22,523 bases of DNA from Chara braunii. Its lineage: Eukaryota > Streptophyta > Charophyceae > Charales > Characeae. The translations under genes were made by a program, and so were the position numbers. The stretch covers positions 450,011 through 472,533 of the forward strand of contig BFEA01000385.1 of the NCBI GenBank assembly GCA_003427395.1, given 5' to 3'. Numbering within the stretch: the first letter of the stretch is position 1; every line of letters starts with the position of its first letter. This document shows positions 7,977 to 16,759 of the stretch, piece by piece. The notes beneath the pieces are model-generated. The model was not told the DNA's origin. It was given only the letters and a program-made list of their open reading frames with translations, and did no database searches.

Positions 7977-8143
7977 GCCCACCAATAACAGACCGTGTGG
8001 TGGGAAATGGGGTCTGGAAGTCCGAAGCTGGCCGCAGTGGGATTGTTGCGACCTTTGATGTCCAATTCTTGAAAGGTAAGACTGGTGGCCGCAGTGGGAT
8101 TGTTGCGGTCACTGATGTCAAGTTCTTGAAAGATAGTCTGTAG
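7977..8143 (+). CDS. Candidate terminal exon with in-frame internal duplication
   Basis: After an acceptor-like ACCACTGCAG, a frame of about 55 codons runs to TAG at 8141-8143. It starts GPPITDRVVGNGVWKSEAGR and continues SGIVATFDVQFLKGKTGG, then RSGIVAVTDVKFLKDSL. The segment GRSGIVAxxDVxFLK occurs twice because of a 57-bp (19-codon) direct repeat that keeps the frame and differs mostly by conservative codon changes. Balanced amino-acid composition, the acceptor and the frame-preserving duplication argue for real or recent coding. No ATG begins it, so it would be a 3' exon. I do not recognise the protein family and found no upstream exon. It could also be pseudogenic. Confidence 0.35.
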
Positions 8144-8180
8144 TCTCAGTTGGGATCCGTGTAGTCTCAGTTGGGATCCG
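8029..8180. repeat. Two adjacent direct repeats (47-bp pair and 21-bp pair)
   Basis: 8029-8075 and 8086-8132 share TGGCCGCAGTGGGATTGTTG and TTCTTGAAAG (period 57). Directly after, TGTAGTCTCAGTTGGGATCC plus G is perfectly duplicated at 8139-8159 and 8160-8180. The first pair lies inside the candidate exon; the second begins at its stop codon. Confidence 0.92.
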
Positions 8181-8185
8181 CCTCT

Positions 8186-8404
8186 TCATCGTGGTTGCCC
8201 CTCCCAGCGGAGTTCGGCTATCCACCTCCCTCGTTTGCTCCCCGGCCTTTGCGCTGATAATCGTTGGATTGCGGGTCTTATGTTTTTCTTCTCATGGTGA
8301 CTGTCTAGTTTTGCTTTTACCTCAAACCATTGAACCCTTGTTTGATAGTCCAGTTGGATTTCTTGTTGGATGGTCTCCATCGTTTCTTCCTCTGTTATGC
8401 ACAC
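8186..8404 (-). CDS. Unassigned 72-codon open frame, doubtful
   Basis: It starts at ATG 8404 and reads MCITEEETMETIQQEIQLDY then QTRVQWFEVKAKLDSHHEKK, with a hydrophilic, helix-prone composition. The opposite strand is T-rich, which by itself favours such a composition on this strand. No family is recognised, and no splice context or promoter is evident. It may be a scrap of a transposon protein. Confidence 0.15.
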   Translation of the reverse strand: MCITEEETMETIQQEIQLDYQTRVQWFEVKAKLDSHHEKKNIRPAIQRLSAQRPGSKRGRWIAELRWEGQPR

Positions 8405-8480
8405 ATTCTTCCCCTGTTAATATGCGTTTTCGCCAGAGGTCCCTGAGGACTGCTCTCTTCCCCACTTTGGACATATTTTC

Positions 8481-8646
8481 TTAAACCACCAGTATACTTC
8501 CTAAAGTCGTGCCCGTTAACAAGCCACAATTTTAGGTTTAGGAAACGTTCAGGCCAGCACAGGACCGCCCAAATTCGTCCGACGAGAAACGTTTCTACTC
8601 GATTTTGTACCGTGGCCTATAGCTGGGCCAAGTACTGGTGGTGTAA
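8481..8646. mobile_element. Short non-autonomous element with TTAA/ACCACCAGTA inverted ends
   Basis: The left end reads TTAAACCACCAGTATACTT (8481-8499). The right end, reverse complemented, reads TTACACCACCAGTACTT (8646-8630). The ends match except for one substitution and a two-base indel, giving a 166-bp element with no coding capacity. Inside is a perfect 12-bp palindrome AGAAACGTTTCT at 8585-8596. The same ends bound the larger elements at 17934-18668 and 19504-20151, so this is a miniature relative. The left terminus is TTAA; the right terminus is GTAA. Confidence 0.6.
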
Positions 8647-8943
8647 ATTGTACTGTCTTACGGGGAGCTCCATGCCCCACACAGCAGCGCTCTCCAATCC
8701 CATGGCTAGGTGGACTCCGTGTTCAGCTGGCGCCAGATGTGGCACTGGTCCGGTCTCACCAGCACCGCCTGGGGATCGCCCTTTGACACTGCCGGAAATT
8801 TTGTTCAATCGTTTCTGAGATTTTACAGGAGGGGAAGCTACTTCGACACGACTTGCGCCACGGGATTGCCAGGCCCTCTTGCTCCACGTAAGTCCGTTCT
8901 ATCCACCAGTCGTTTGCAGGTAGGCAGCACCACAACGTTGTTC
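8647..8943. other. No gene proven; open frames on both strands
   Basis: Plus frames across 8647-8985 are open in two phases and a minus frame is open over 8617-8808, a pattern usually caused by GC-rich sequence. One plus frame (around WRQMWHWSGLTSTAWGSPFD) ends near a donor-like CACGTAAGTCC at 8885. An exon is possible but I cannot choose a frame. Confidence 0.25.
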
Positions 8944-9071
8944 TATCTGCCATTGCTGGGAGGCGATTTTCGCAATGGCAGATAAAACTTGTTTGCAGTG
9001 AAACCCCTATCTGCCATTGCCGGGAGGCGATTTTTGCAATGGCAGATAAAACTTGTTTGCATTGAAACCCG
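8944..9071. repeat. Tandem pair of 64-bp stem-loop units
   Basis: The unit is present at 8944-9007 and 9008-9071 with about three differences. Each unit contains a perfect 13-bp stem, TATCTGCCATTGC (8944-8956 and 9008-9020) with GCAATGGCAGATA (8972-8984 and 9036-9048). A 15-base loop rich in G then T separates the arms. The differences lie in loop and tail, while all four stem arms are identical, as if the stem were conserved or the duplication recent. The tail is AAACTTGTTTGCA.TGAAACC. Confidence 0.92.
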
Positions 9072-9134
9072 CATATGGGCTTGAGGTCTGCCTCACAAAT
9101 ATTCAGGTATTGATTGTGATTTTTTTACTTCTAG

Positions 9135-9614
9135 TTACAAGAATAGGTAGAAATTTATGTTACAAATAGCACTAAGTACAAGCATAGTTATAATAATACT
9201 TCTGTTTCGTACTACATCCTTAAGGTTCACCTGTAGGCGACTTTTACCTCCAGGTATGTGAACACCCTGCCTGTTTTGGAGGTTATCCAAGCTATGCATA
9301 CGTTGGATAAGAACAAGATTCTCTAATAAGTTTGCGCTCCCTTCTCTTGCGAAGGATGGACCCTGCACTCCAAAAAAATTGAAGCGGTGCGGACCTCCTT
9401 TTGGCTGGTGCCGCCGGCCGTTTCCCTCCGCTAGACTGACCCCTGACCCCCAAAACGTGCGGCTGCGCTCAAGCTGCATAGGAGAAAAATGATTGGGAAA
9501 TATTCTGGTGGTTAAATTGGGGACTTCTGGGATGTATAGGAAGCACCAGTTTCTGCCTTTTCTACTCCCCAAATTTGAATTCATCTCCAATTTTCCTTTT
9601 TTTTTCCAGTTCAT
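9135..9614 (-). CDS. Unassigned 159-codon open frame, doubtful
   Basis: One of the longer open frames in the window, from ATG 9614 to 9135. Its middle (for example SFAREGSANLLENLVLIQRM) has ordinary protein composition. The N-terminus is Lys/Asn-rich from an A/T-rich stretch, and the last 20 residues are hydrophobic. It crosses the inverted-end-like sequence at about 9503-9517, which argues that the frame is a composite of repeat sequence. I recognise no family. Confidence 0.2.
   Translation of the reverse strand: MNWKKKGKLEMNSNLGSRKGRNWCFLYIPEVPNLTTRIFPNHFSPMQLERSRTFWGSGVSLAEGNGRRHQPKGGPHRFNFFGVQGPSFAREGSANLLENLVLIQRMHSLDNLQNRQGVHIPGGKSRLQVNLKDVVRNRSIIITMLVLSAICNINFYLFL
9503..9517 (-). repeat. 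Partial TTAA/ACCACCA-type inverted end
   Basis: On the minus strand this reads ATTTAACCACCAGAATA, resembling the ends of the 8481-8646 element. A facing-away motif, TTTTAACCACCACCACC, lies at about 9650-9666 on the plus strand. Neither has a clear partner. Confidence 0.3.
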
Positions 9615-9666
9615 GTTCCAAACAAATGAAGAAGTTAGTTTTCAGCCTTGTTTTAACCACCACCAC

Positions 9667-9989
9667 CATGCTATCCTCCATTTGTTACATTAAACATTGT
9701 AAAACGGTCCCATGTTGGTAAGTCGAACCCGAATTTGTTTGAACAAAAGGACTCGGAGACGTTGCTCCGCACATGTCCTTTTTCATCAATCAAATCAAAT
9801 GCTACTGGTGAGCCAATAACTCATAAAAATCCAAATCAGTCTGTAATGAACTGGGCAGGCCAGTTGGGCTGTCGTCCGTGCTTTTTTTACGGTACTCGTG
9901 TGCCTTTAGTGGGGGCCAGTGGTTTTTTAAACTAATTTCTCTACAGTCCTGTAAGGTAGCAATGTATTCAGCAAGCCAGTTCACTATGG
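9667..9989. other. Intergenic, no gene seen
   Basis: A/T-rich and mixed sequence with short overlapping frames on both strands and no motif. Confidence 0.5.
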
Positions 9990-10098
9990 TACCTTCTTCC
10001 CCCGAATATTACGTACAGTCATTTTCGCTGCATCTGAATAAAAAGTGAGCCAAATACGACCACAATGACTGTACATTCCATTCGGGGGGAAGATGGTA
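9990..10098. mobile_element. Short hairpin (MITE-like) element, copy 2, inverted
   Basis: Outer ends read TACCTTCTTCCCCCGAATAT (left) and, reverse complemented, TACCATCTTCCCCCCGAATG (right). Both continue into a GTACAGTCATT inner arm, giving arms of about 34 bases around a 40-base interior. Reverse complemented, the interior (GTCGTATTTGGCTCACTTTT then CAGATGCAGCGAAAATGAC) aligns with that of the element at 4356-4465 (GCCGTATACGGGGCAACTTT then CTAGATACAGCGATAATGAC). Length (109 versus 110), end sequence TACCRTCTTC and interior all agree, so the two are diverged members of one family in opposite orientation. The arms of this copy have diverged from each other more than those of copy 1. Confidence 0.82.
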
Positions 10099-10959
10099 GG
10101 TGTGTCCTTTTTTTCCGTTGTGCTGGAACTCTCTCCAGAATATTCTTCTGTTTTTTGTCTTCCGATTGCAGGGGACGAATCAATGTATATTTCAAATTAT
10201 GCTTAGCGTTTTCGTCCACCTGCTAAAAAACAAACACCACGCCTTCCCATGATTGGAATAACGTAATACTGGATGCAAAGGAGGGATTTTGGGTGACAAA
10301 CAGAGAGAAACATACATTTGGTGATCGGTTCACTTTGTTATTTTTGCTTACTCCAGTCTGAGATGCTAGTCGCCATGTTGGAAGATTATCAGTAGAATCG
10401 TATGAGGAGTGCAACGAGGACAGTAAGGGTGGAGAGTATGAGAATCAGAAGGAAGGGTGTTGTGAAATCCTATCTGTCTGGCGCGTTAGATAGGGAAGCA
10501 TGACACGAAGTTTTTCCGATTCATTCATCAGGAATAGATTCCCATCGACGCGTGTACTTGTCTTCCAACTCAATGCTTGATTGGCCCTATTGAGTCTCTC
10601 TGCGTACCGCTCCGTACGGGACTGCGTACATGTACAACCGTATGGATCTGTATGCGCATGGTACTCGTACGAGAGGGGCTCGATACGGTGTTTTGTATTT
10701 TATCGGGATGTTAGTGTCCATGCACCTTGCATGCCTGAAATCAGCCAAAAAAAACACAGTTCTGAGACCGATTTCATGCATACATGGTGTGTGGCTTAGA
10801 ACACTCTTGCCCACCATATTTTAACAGCTATATCCAATTCATTTATGGACTAGATACAGCCCATGGATAATAAAAGAAAAGAAAAACACAAAAATGTGTG
10901 GGTGGGTGAGTGTTTTGTTTGTGTCATGTGCGTTAGTGTGTGGGTGTGTTCCTTTTAAT
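10099..10959. other. Intergenic; GTAC-rich patch at about 10590-10690
   Basis: No gene is recognised. The patch near 10590-10690 contains many GTAC-centred short palindromes (CCGTACGG, ACATGTAC, CTCGTACGAG), an unusual local density. The rest is mixed sequence. Confidence 0.45.
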
Positions 10960-10983
10960 CACACACACACACACACACACACA
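10960..10983. repeat. (CA)n microsatellite
   Basis: About 24 bases of perfect CA repeat, preceded by scattered GTGTG blocks on the same strand near 10890-10950. Confidence 0.95.
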
Positions 10984-11103
10984 TTTACACGCAGGCACAT
11001 TGTCGTTGCAGTGAATTATTTTATTTTTTTAATTACCCATTTTCTGTTTGTATTTTTTCTCATATTTTAATAAGATTTGGGGTTGGTGCTCCGATAAATA
11101 TAA

Positions 11104-11730
11104 CTTGTCTGCCTTATCGAGCTGAATAATATTTCTGTAAAAGTTTGGAAAGTTATTCTAAGGCAAATTGTAGGAATCCCTATGGGAAAAAGTTCAAAGT
11201 CCATCACTAGCTTGCGTTCTCAACTCTCATAATGAATGCAATTCATTTGTTTCCTTAGGATCGGACGGTAGGTTCTTAACAGGACTAAGATTAGCAGATG
11301 ACGTTGGAATCATTCTGTTTTTTCCTACGATTAACACTCGGTATTTTCCAAAGCATGCAAGATCTACAAGAAATTTCTTGTATCATACGATGAAAGTTTG
11401 ACAATTTTGAGGACCGACGATAGGAGTGGTGTATGGGAATTTCTCGGAACTTCTGTTTCAGTTCAATTATCTCCTTCTTCCACTTTCTGTACGGCTAGAA
11501 TGAGGAATCAATGATGTATCTTTGCGAATGAACCTCTCCAAATTATCTCTACCCAAGACTTCACTTGTTTTGGTCCGGCACTACAGAAGCGTGGAATTAT
11601 CATGGGACATTTTAAGCGGATCACGACTCACTCCTCAAATATTTGTCTCCTTTCTTTAAGAAAGGAACTTCGGTTAAAAAAATTCCCGCGGAAAATGTTT
11701 TTGAACTCGCTAAGGAGGTTCTTAGATAAC
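11104..11730 (+). pseudogene. Degraded reverse transcriptase fragment (retroelement)
   Basis: Open blocks in changing frames resemble a reverse transcriptase with the GIPMG signature. Around 11104-11229: LIELNNISVKVWKVILRQ then IVGIPMGKSSKS. Around 11260-11390: GRFLTGLRLADDVGIIL, where LADD would stand for the catalytic (Y/F)xDD motif. Around 11353-11510: KIYKKFLVSYDESLTILRTD then SGVWEFLGTSVSVQ. Around 11504-11670: INDVSLRMNLSKLSLPKTSL. Around 11660-11730: VKKIPAENVFELAKEVLR. The spacing GIPMG to xADD is somewhat shorter than usual, consistent with deletions. GIPMG-type enzymes occur in Penelope-like and other non-LTR groups; I cannot assign the clade. At least three frameshifts and several stops make it dead. 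Confidence 0.5.
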
Positions 11731-11985
11731 CATAATGGGGTTTGGGATATATGGGTGGCCTTTTTCAAGAAATGAGACCAAGGGTAATTTCGTTATAGGT
11801 ACCCTCTGATTTCTACTTAGATTGATGCAGGCCTAACAAGGTTGGGAAGTGGGTTTCTTAACACTCCGAGGAGGTTCTCAGTGAATCACAAGGGGTGTGG
11901 AATACACAGGTGGCCTTTCCCAAAAACTGGACTAAGGGTAATTTCACTTCAGACCGATGCAAGTCTGACAAGGGCGGGAAGTTTG
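11713..11985. repeat. Diverged tandem repeat, period about 156 bp
   Basis: Unit 1 starts AGGAGGTTCTTAGATAACC (11713) and unit 2 AGGAGGTTCTCAGTGAATC (11869). Both continue with a TGGG/TGTGG.ATA..GGTGGCC block, an 'ACYAAGGGTAATTTC' block and a 'GATGCAxGYCTxACAAGG' block. The pair adjoins the 3' end of the reverse transcriptase remnant and could be its 3' untranslated region or a satellite seeded by it. GAGGAGGTTCTCA appears again near 12940. Confidence 0.7.
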
Positions 11986-11989
11986 TTGT

Positions 11990-12235
11990 GTATCAGTCTT
12001 CCAAGTTGGCGTGCGCCATCGAATCAGTTACACGGAGCAGGTTTTAAGATCAAGGACTTTCTCCTCTTCGAGTGCATCAATGGCCGCCCTCTGGAATTAA
12101 TTATTTGCGCGTACGTTTGAGAAATGCGGCAAGGAAGAATTGCGGGGCTGGTTTGCGACTATCAACAACAATATGGGTCCCGACATGGACGTCTACATCT
12201 CTCTTTCATGCGGCGCATTCTCTTTGGCTTTTCCC

Positions 12236-12239
<4 letters not shown>
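11990..12239 (+). pseudogene. Possible coding remnant, unassigned
   Basis: Plus-strand open segments with ordinary composition follow one another in different frames: around 12025-12117 GAGFKIKDFLLFECINGRPL, then around 12124-12220 MRQGRIAGLVCDYQQQYGS. They lie between the reverse transcriptase remnant and another coding-like block, so they may be parts of the same decayed retroelement. No motif is recognised. Confidence 0.2.

Positions 12240-12272
<33 letters not shown>
12240..12272. repeat. (CT)n microsatellite
   Basis: About 32 bases of CT repeat after a T-rich lead-in. Confidence 0.95.
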
Positions 12273-12274
<2 letters not shown>

Positions 12275-12430
12275 GTCCCTCTGCATTTATTAAGGGAATC
12301 GGTTGAGAATACTCTGAGCAGGCATTTAAAGCTAAGGCCAAGACATCTGTCTCCATGGGTTTGTTGAGATGTGATGCACAGATTCCCTGTTTCTCTACTC
12401 TCAGTTATCAAAATGTTCACTCATGGTTAA

Positions 12431-12660
12431 CTCTTATCCAAGCTTTCTCGTGACCCAGCGGATGCCCGCCACGAAGGTAGTATTGCAAAGTTTCTCTCTG
12501 AAGATGCCTCTTCAACCAATAGCACGATCGTTTTTTGGGCGTCACTGACACTTCTAGGAAACTAAGGTCTTCTATTCTCGAGATAGTTCGGTGGTCATCA
12601 GACATGGATATTCTGCAGACAGTTAAGAATGTATCTAAGATCTATTGCCCGATTTATTTT
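12431..12660 (+). pseudogene. Possible coding remnant with one frameshift, unassigned
   Basis: Frame 1 (12431-12562) reads LLSKLSRDPADARHEGSIAK then FLSEDASSTNSTIVFWA. After a one-base shift at about 12538 the next frame continues VTDTSRKLRSSILEIVRWSS then DMDILQTVKNVSKIYC to about 12660. The two frames hand over without a gap, and both have charged, balanced composition unlike the neighbouring low-complexity DNA. I do not recognise the family; a retroelement or host-gene exon are both possible. Confidence 0.3.
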
Positions 12661-12728
12661 CTCTTTTCCAACAATTTTACCAATCGTTCGGGGCCGCTCC
12701 TTTTCTATTCTTCCGCTTTCCCCCCTTG

Positions 12729-12730
<2 letters not shown>

Positions 12731-12821
<91 letters not shown>
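12731..12821. repeat. Long (CT)n microsatellite
   Basis: About 91 bases of CT with two TTT interruptions, compatible with three merged blocks. The plus-strand open frames through it are Ser-Leu repeats and are not genes. Confidence 0.95.
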
Positions 12822-13273
12822 TAGGTGCGACTTATTCTTCTCTCTATTACGTTCGACTTATCCTACCTAAACTTTGCTTCCTTCGTTATCAGAAGTTGTG
12901 AAAGAGACTTCATGAGACTTTGCGGAATTATTATTTAAGGGTTGAGGAGGTTCTCAAAGGTACGCGCTCATATGTCCTCTTGTTAGGACTCCGCCATAAT
13001 GACGCTCACGTTTTCTTCAACAGTATACATCAACTGAGTGCCATTTTTTTTAACCGACCTTTGTGACTCTTTTTGTGTGACTATTTTCCTTTTCCTTTTT
13101 TTTATTTCTCTCCTACATCAATCTCCATCTCTATTTTATGCTTATGCCTTTGCTCTCGCTTCTGTTAAAGAACCTCGCCTGATTGGTTATACGCTTGCTG
13201 CATTCCCTTCATCATTCATCTGTCAATGTTACATAACATGTTTGTTTTTTTTTTTCAAATTCTTTTTTTTTCA
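12822..13273. other. Intergenic, T-rich, no gene seen
   Basis: T-rich sequence with several runs of eight or more T. Overlapping Phe/Leu-rich frames are compositional. Confidence 0.5.
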
Positions 13274-13302
13274 CCGTACGTTTTCACGTACAGAACGTAC
13301 GG
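13274..13302. repeat. Perfect 9-bp stem-loop
   Basis: CCGTACGTT (13274-13282) pairs with AACGTACGG (13294-13302) around an 11-base loop that contains another ACGTAC. It is preceded by a T-run and followed by TACGTATATAAATATG. Without a transcript it cannot be called a terminator or RNA gene. Confidence 0.6.
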
Positions 13303-13986
13303 GGTTACGTATATAAATATGTGTACGCACGACAACATAAGTGTCTCTATGAGAGTTTGCATGTCCGCCTATTGTCGAATTAATTTATTTGTCATGTGGT
13401 CTCATTCCTTGTGAATCGAAGTTATCGATGAGAATACAAATGCAGTCCCATTGTGAACATGGTGGATGGGTCGCTCATCGATTGGCCTGCCATCCTGTCT
13501 CTTTAGGAGATCCTTTTCTATTGTCGTAGTTATTTCCCGCATGTCATCCACTTGATTGTCCATGGTGGTGAAGGTGAAGGACCTAAACTAGGGACAGTAT
13601 ATTAGGAAATAGGGACTATGACGGTGTTGGATTGGTTTGTCAGGTGAGAGTAGTGTACTGGATCAGGTGTTGCAAGGGGGGTAATCACGGATAGGCCATC
13701 AAATGGTGGGCCATCGAATGGTGGTCTCCATCATATCATCACATTCTGATGTATGTCTCGTGATTGATTCCACGGTGGGTGATTTTTCTCTTTATTGATT
13801 GTGATGGATATCCTCAAATTTGCGTCCTGTTTCACTAACCAGTTTCATCCATTCAATCACCCGTGTATATTTATTGAGATATCATAAATAATATTAGACC
13901 ACCTACTTTCCCTGTATATATGTCGGGCAAAAAAACATATTACGGATGTAAGTGGGGATGGTAGGTGTAATGTCGTGTTAAAGTAG
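13303..13986. other. Intergenic, no gene seen
   Basis: Mixed sequence. 'ATCAAATGGTGG' and 'ATCGAATGGTGG' occur side by side near 13700, a small duplication. No coding evidence. Confidence 0.5.
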
Positions 13987-14232
13987 ATGGTCGAGTTGTC
14001 CAATATGACACTTCAGCTAAATCAAGTCTTTGTTGCTACGGGAGAGGGGAATAATGATCAAGGTCTGGCTGCAGATTATGGAGAAAGAAAAAAAAAAAAG
14101 GTCAGGCCAGTGCGTAGGGTTAGTGACCGAACGGTAGAGAGATTGTTTAGCATGGTCGAGAATCTAGGATGGAACAGTGTTCCCATCCGGCGCCCATGGC
14201 CAACCACCACTCGATCATATCATTGTTGTTAG
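13987..14232 (+). CDS. Unassigned 81-codon open frame, doubtful
   Basis: It starts MVELSNMTLQLNQVFVATGE and continues through a Lys run into RPVRRVSDRTVERLFSMVEN, ending at 14232. The central stretch looks protein-like, but the Lys run comes from an A-homopolymer and the last residues fall in the 164-bp tandem repeat. No family is recognised. Confidence 0.2.
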   Translation: MVELSNMTLQLNQVFVATGEGNNDQGLAADYGERKKKKVRPVRRVSDRTVERLFSMVENLGWNSVPIRRPWPTTTRSYHCC

Positions 14233-14534
14233 TTTCGTCCCTCAAACTAATCCGGCTCCGTGCACAGCCTTAGGCTTGATTACTCTTTGAGCCTTTGTCA
14301 TTATTTCCAATAATATGCATCCACATCGTCCTTCTTATCATGCGTTTCAAACACCATATCTCCAACTGCTACTCTCGATCAGATCATTGTTGTGAGTTTC
14401 GTCCCTCAAACTAACCCGGCTGCGTGCACAGCCCTAGGCTTGATTACTCTTTAGGCCTTTGTCACTATTTTCGATAATATGCATCTTCATCATCCTTCTT
14501 ATCATGTGTTTGAAACACCATACCTCCACTTCGG
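14211..14534. repeat. Tandem repeat, period 164 bp, two copies
   Basis: Units at 14211-14374 and 14375-14534 share GTTTCGTCCCTCAAACTAA, GCTTGATTACTCTTT and ATAATATGCATC, with roughly one difference in ten. The period is in the range of satellite monomers, but only two clear copies are present. Confidence 0.9.
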
Positions 14535-15950
14535 TTATCATGTTCCCTTGACCATTATTCATCCATTAATTTTGTCATTCTCTCCATGTGACAGTATTCA
14601 TATCATACTCCCCACAGTTGTTGTTTTCACCCTCATATATTCTCCATCATCAATCAATCCATTTTTGTTGAGTCTCACGTTCATTCTTAATCCCAAGTTT
14701 GCAGTTCCCCTATGAGATACACATTCTCACCTCCATCCTCATGTGACCTCGTGTTTATCCCCGTGGTGGTCCCCCATTTCGGTAATCATGCGTGTATCAC
14801 CCCGTGTTTGCTCCGGCAGCCTCAGGAAGTATTTCCCATCATTTGCAGGCTAAGCACCTAATGAGAGAAGGGGCTACTTTTTAACAGAAGCACCTCTACT
14901 TTACATTAGTCATTAATGTTATGAGGTTGACGAAGTAGAAGAGGTGGGTAAGAGGAAAAGGAGGGTAAGATCATTGAGGAGGTAGAGATGGGACATGATG
15001 GTGCGCTCTGTCGGCTGTATTCTTACAAATTCTTACCAAAATATTGACAATTCGTTTTTTCTTTTCTTCAGAAGACACAACTCTTTTTTTAATTATGGGA
15101 GGCACCAGTCTGGTTACTTATCTTGGCAAGCATGAGAAAATACAGCAAAAAACAAATGAAAGGTAGTCGTCAGAAAATAAAACCACCCCCGAGTAGCAGA
15201 AGAATAACTGAAGTACTAGGTTCTACCCAACTATATATGAATCCTTCAAAGATCACGCTTTGTTAATGACTTGTGCCTTGCTGTTCTTATTTGCGCACAT
15301 CTCTAATTAAAAAAAAAACAGTCACAAAAAAAAACAAAACTAGAGGTGGTTATGAGGGGAGGGTCGTAAATCCACAATACAAAATTTCCAAATTAAATCA
15401 AAACAGTGACAATCGAACCTAGCAAGTCGTAGAACCAGGTACCAAGGGGACGAAAACCCATGTGAAGTTAGATAAACCTTTTTTTTTTTTTTTTTTTTTT
15501 TTTTGCCCTCAAATAAATTTTTTTTTCGCCGACCTATTTCTGCTGACTCTCCGCGCAGCGTTGTCGTCCTTTCACCTTTTTTTTTTTTTTAAGTAAATTA
15601 CATTCTTTTATTAATTTCACCGCACACTACCTATCTATACTCCTAATTATAGTCATGTGTTTGTTTTAGGTAGAATGACCAGAAATTAGTGGAGTGTGGG
15701 GTGAGGGAGGAGAGGATGTAATATAAAAGCAAAACGAAAACTATTGTTCATGTTCAGTCTATCTTGCTCTTGGCGGGGGCAGAAAGGGGAGGGATGATCC
15801 ACATGCCTGCAAATCATGAGAATAGAGTCGGGAAGGAGGGATGATCCACATGCCGCTATATCCAATTTTCGATTAATCACTTCAACACCGGTATAGATCA
15901 ACACGTGTCTTATTCATCCCAAATAAATTTCATAAACATTTATGAAAGCC
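14535..15950. other. Intergenic, A/T-rich, no gene seen
   Basis: Contains T-runs (about 15479-15504 and 15578-15590), A-rich stretches and no supported gene. A loose stem pairs CACCTCTACTT near 14890 with AAGTAGAAGAGGTG near 14932. GAGGGATGATCCACATGCC is repeated perfectly at 15789-15807 and 15836-15854 (period 47). Confidence 0.5.
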
Positions 15951-16694
15951 ACATTCTGAACACTCCTCGTTTCGAATATTTGGTAGCATAATATTTAGTC
16001 TCTTTTTCCTACTAATAAGATATGCTTGGTCATCGTCACCATTAATTATCCTGCCATTGCCATGTGACAACGCTCCATCCTATTGCGCATTCAATCAATA
16101 TCCTTTCATCAAATAATGTGATTCTCACTATCCCATCCTAATGCCATGTAAGTGGTTGTCGCTGCTCATAAATCTTATATGATCGATTCCCTTCTTCCTA
16201 TTCACCATTGTATGTTAACATTCTAATTTTAACAAGCAGGTCTTCTCGAGAGTCTCTTCAATCGACCGTTGTCGTTGTCAATTATCCCGTCACCACCATG
16301 CGATAATACCCTATTCGCATTCAACCCTTGGTCCTCTCACAAATAGTGTAACAATCTCCAACCCTTCCAACCACCATATAAGTGGAATCCTCCTTTCTTG
16401 CAACCGCTCAATGCGCTCATTTTTCTTCTACTTTGCTTATAGCATAGTCCTTATTATTCGGTCCTCATCTCCTCACCCAATATCACCTGCTAGTTCCTTT
16501 TTTTTTTTTTTTTTTTTTTTTTAACCCCTTTGAGAAGACTCTCCTCCACCCTTCCTCTGATCAATTACCTTGGCTTACCCCCACCCCCTTTGTCCTATCT
16601 TACTAGTGTGGACCACCCCCACCCCATGAAGTCGTCCTATCCCTCCATTACGTTCATACTACAGTCATCCAGGAACTGACTTCGAATAAGTAAC

Positions 16695-16695
<1 letters not shown>

Positions 16696-16754
<59 letters not shown>

Positions 16755-16759
16755 AAAAA
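16696..16759. repeat. (GA)n and A-run; polypurine-tract-like
   Basis: About 55 bases of GA followed by nine A, ending one base before TGAATGGG. The corresponding place in unit B (17450-17503) is also purine-only but of different sequence. In an LTR element this is where the polypurine tract primes plus-strand synthesis. Alternatively it is simply another microsatellite. Confidence 0.9.

Noticed and set aside
7267-9071. CRISPR array, because several direct repeats cluster here
   Set aside because: Each repeat has only two copies, of different lengths and sequences, without uniform spacers or cas genes, and the context is eukaryotic.
16499-16522. Poly-T as an RNA polymerase III terminator or a retroposon tail
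   Set aside because: No tRNA-like A and B boxes or other RNA gene signals lie upstream, and T-runs are common throughout the window.
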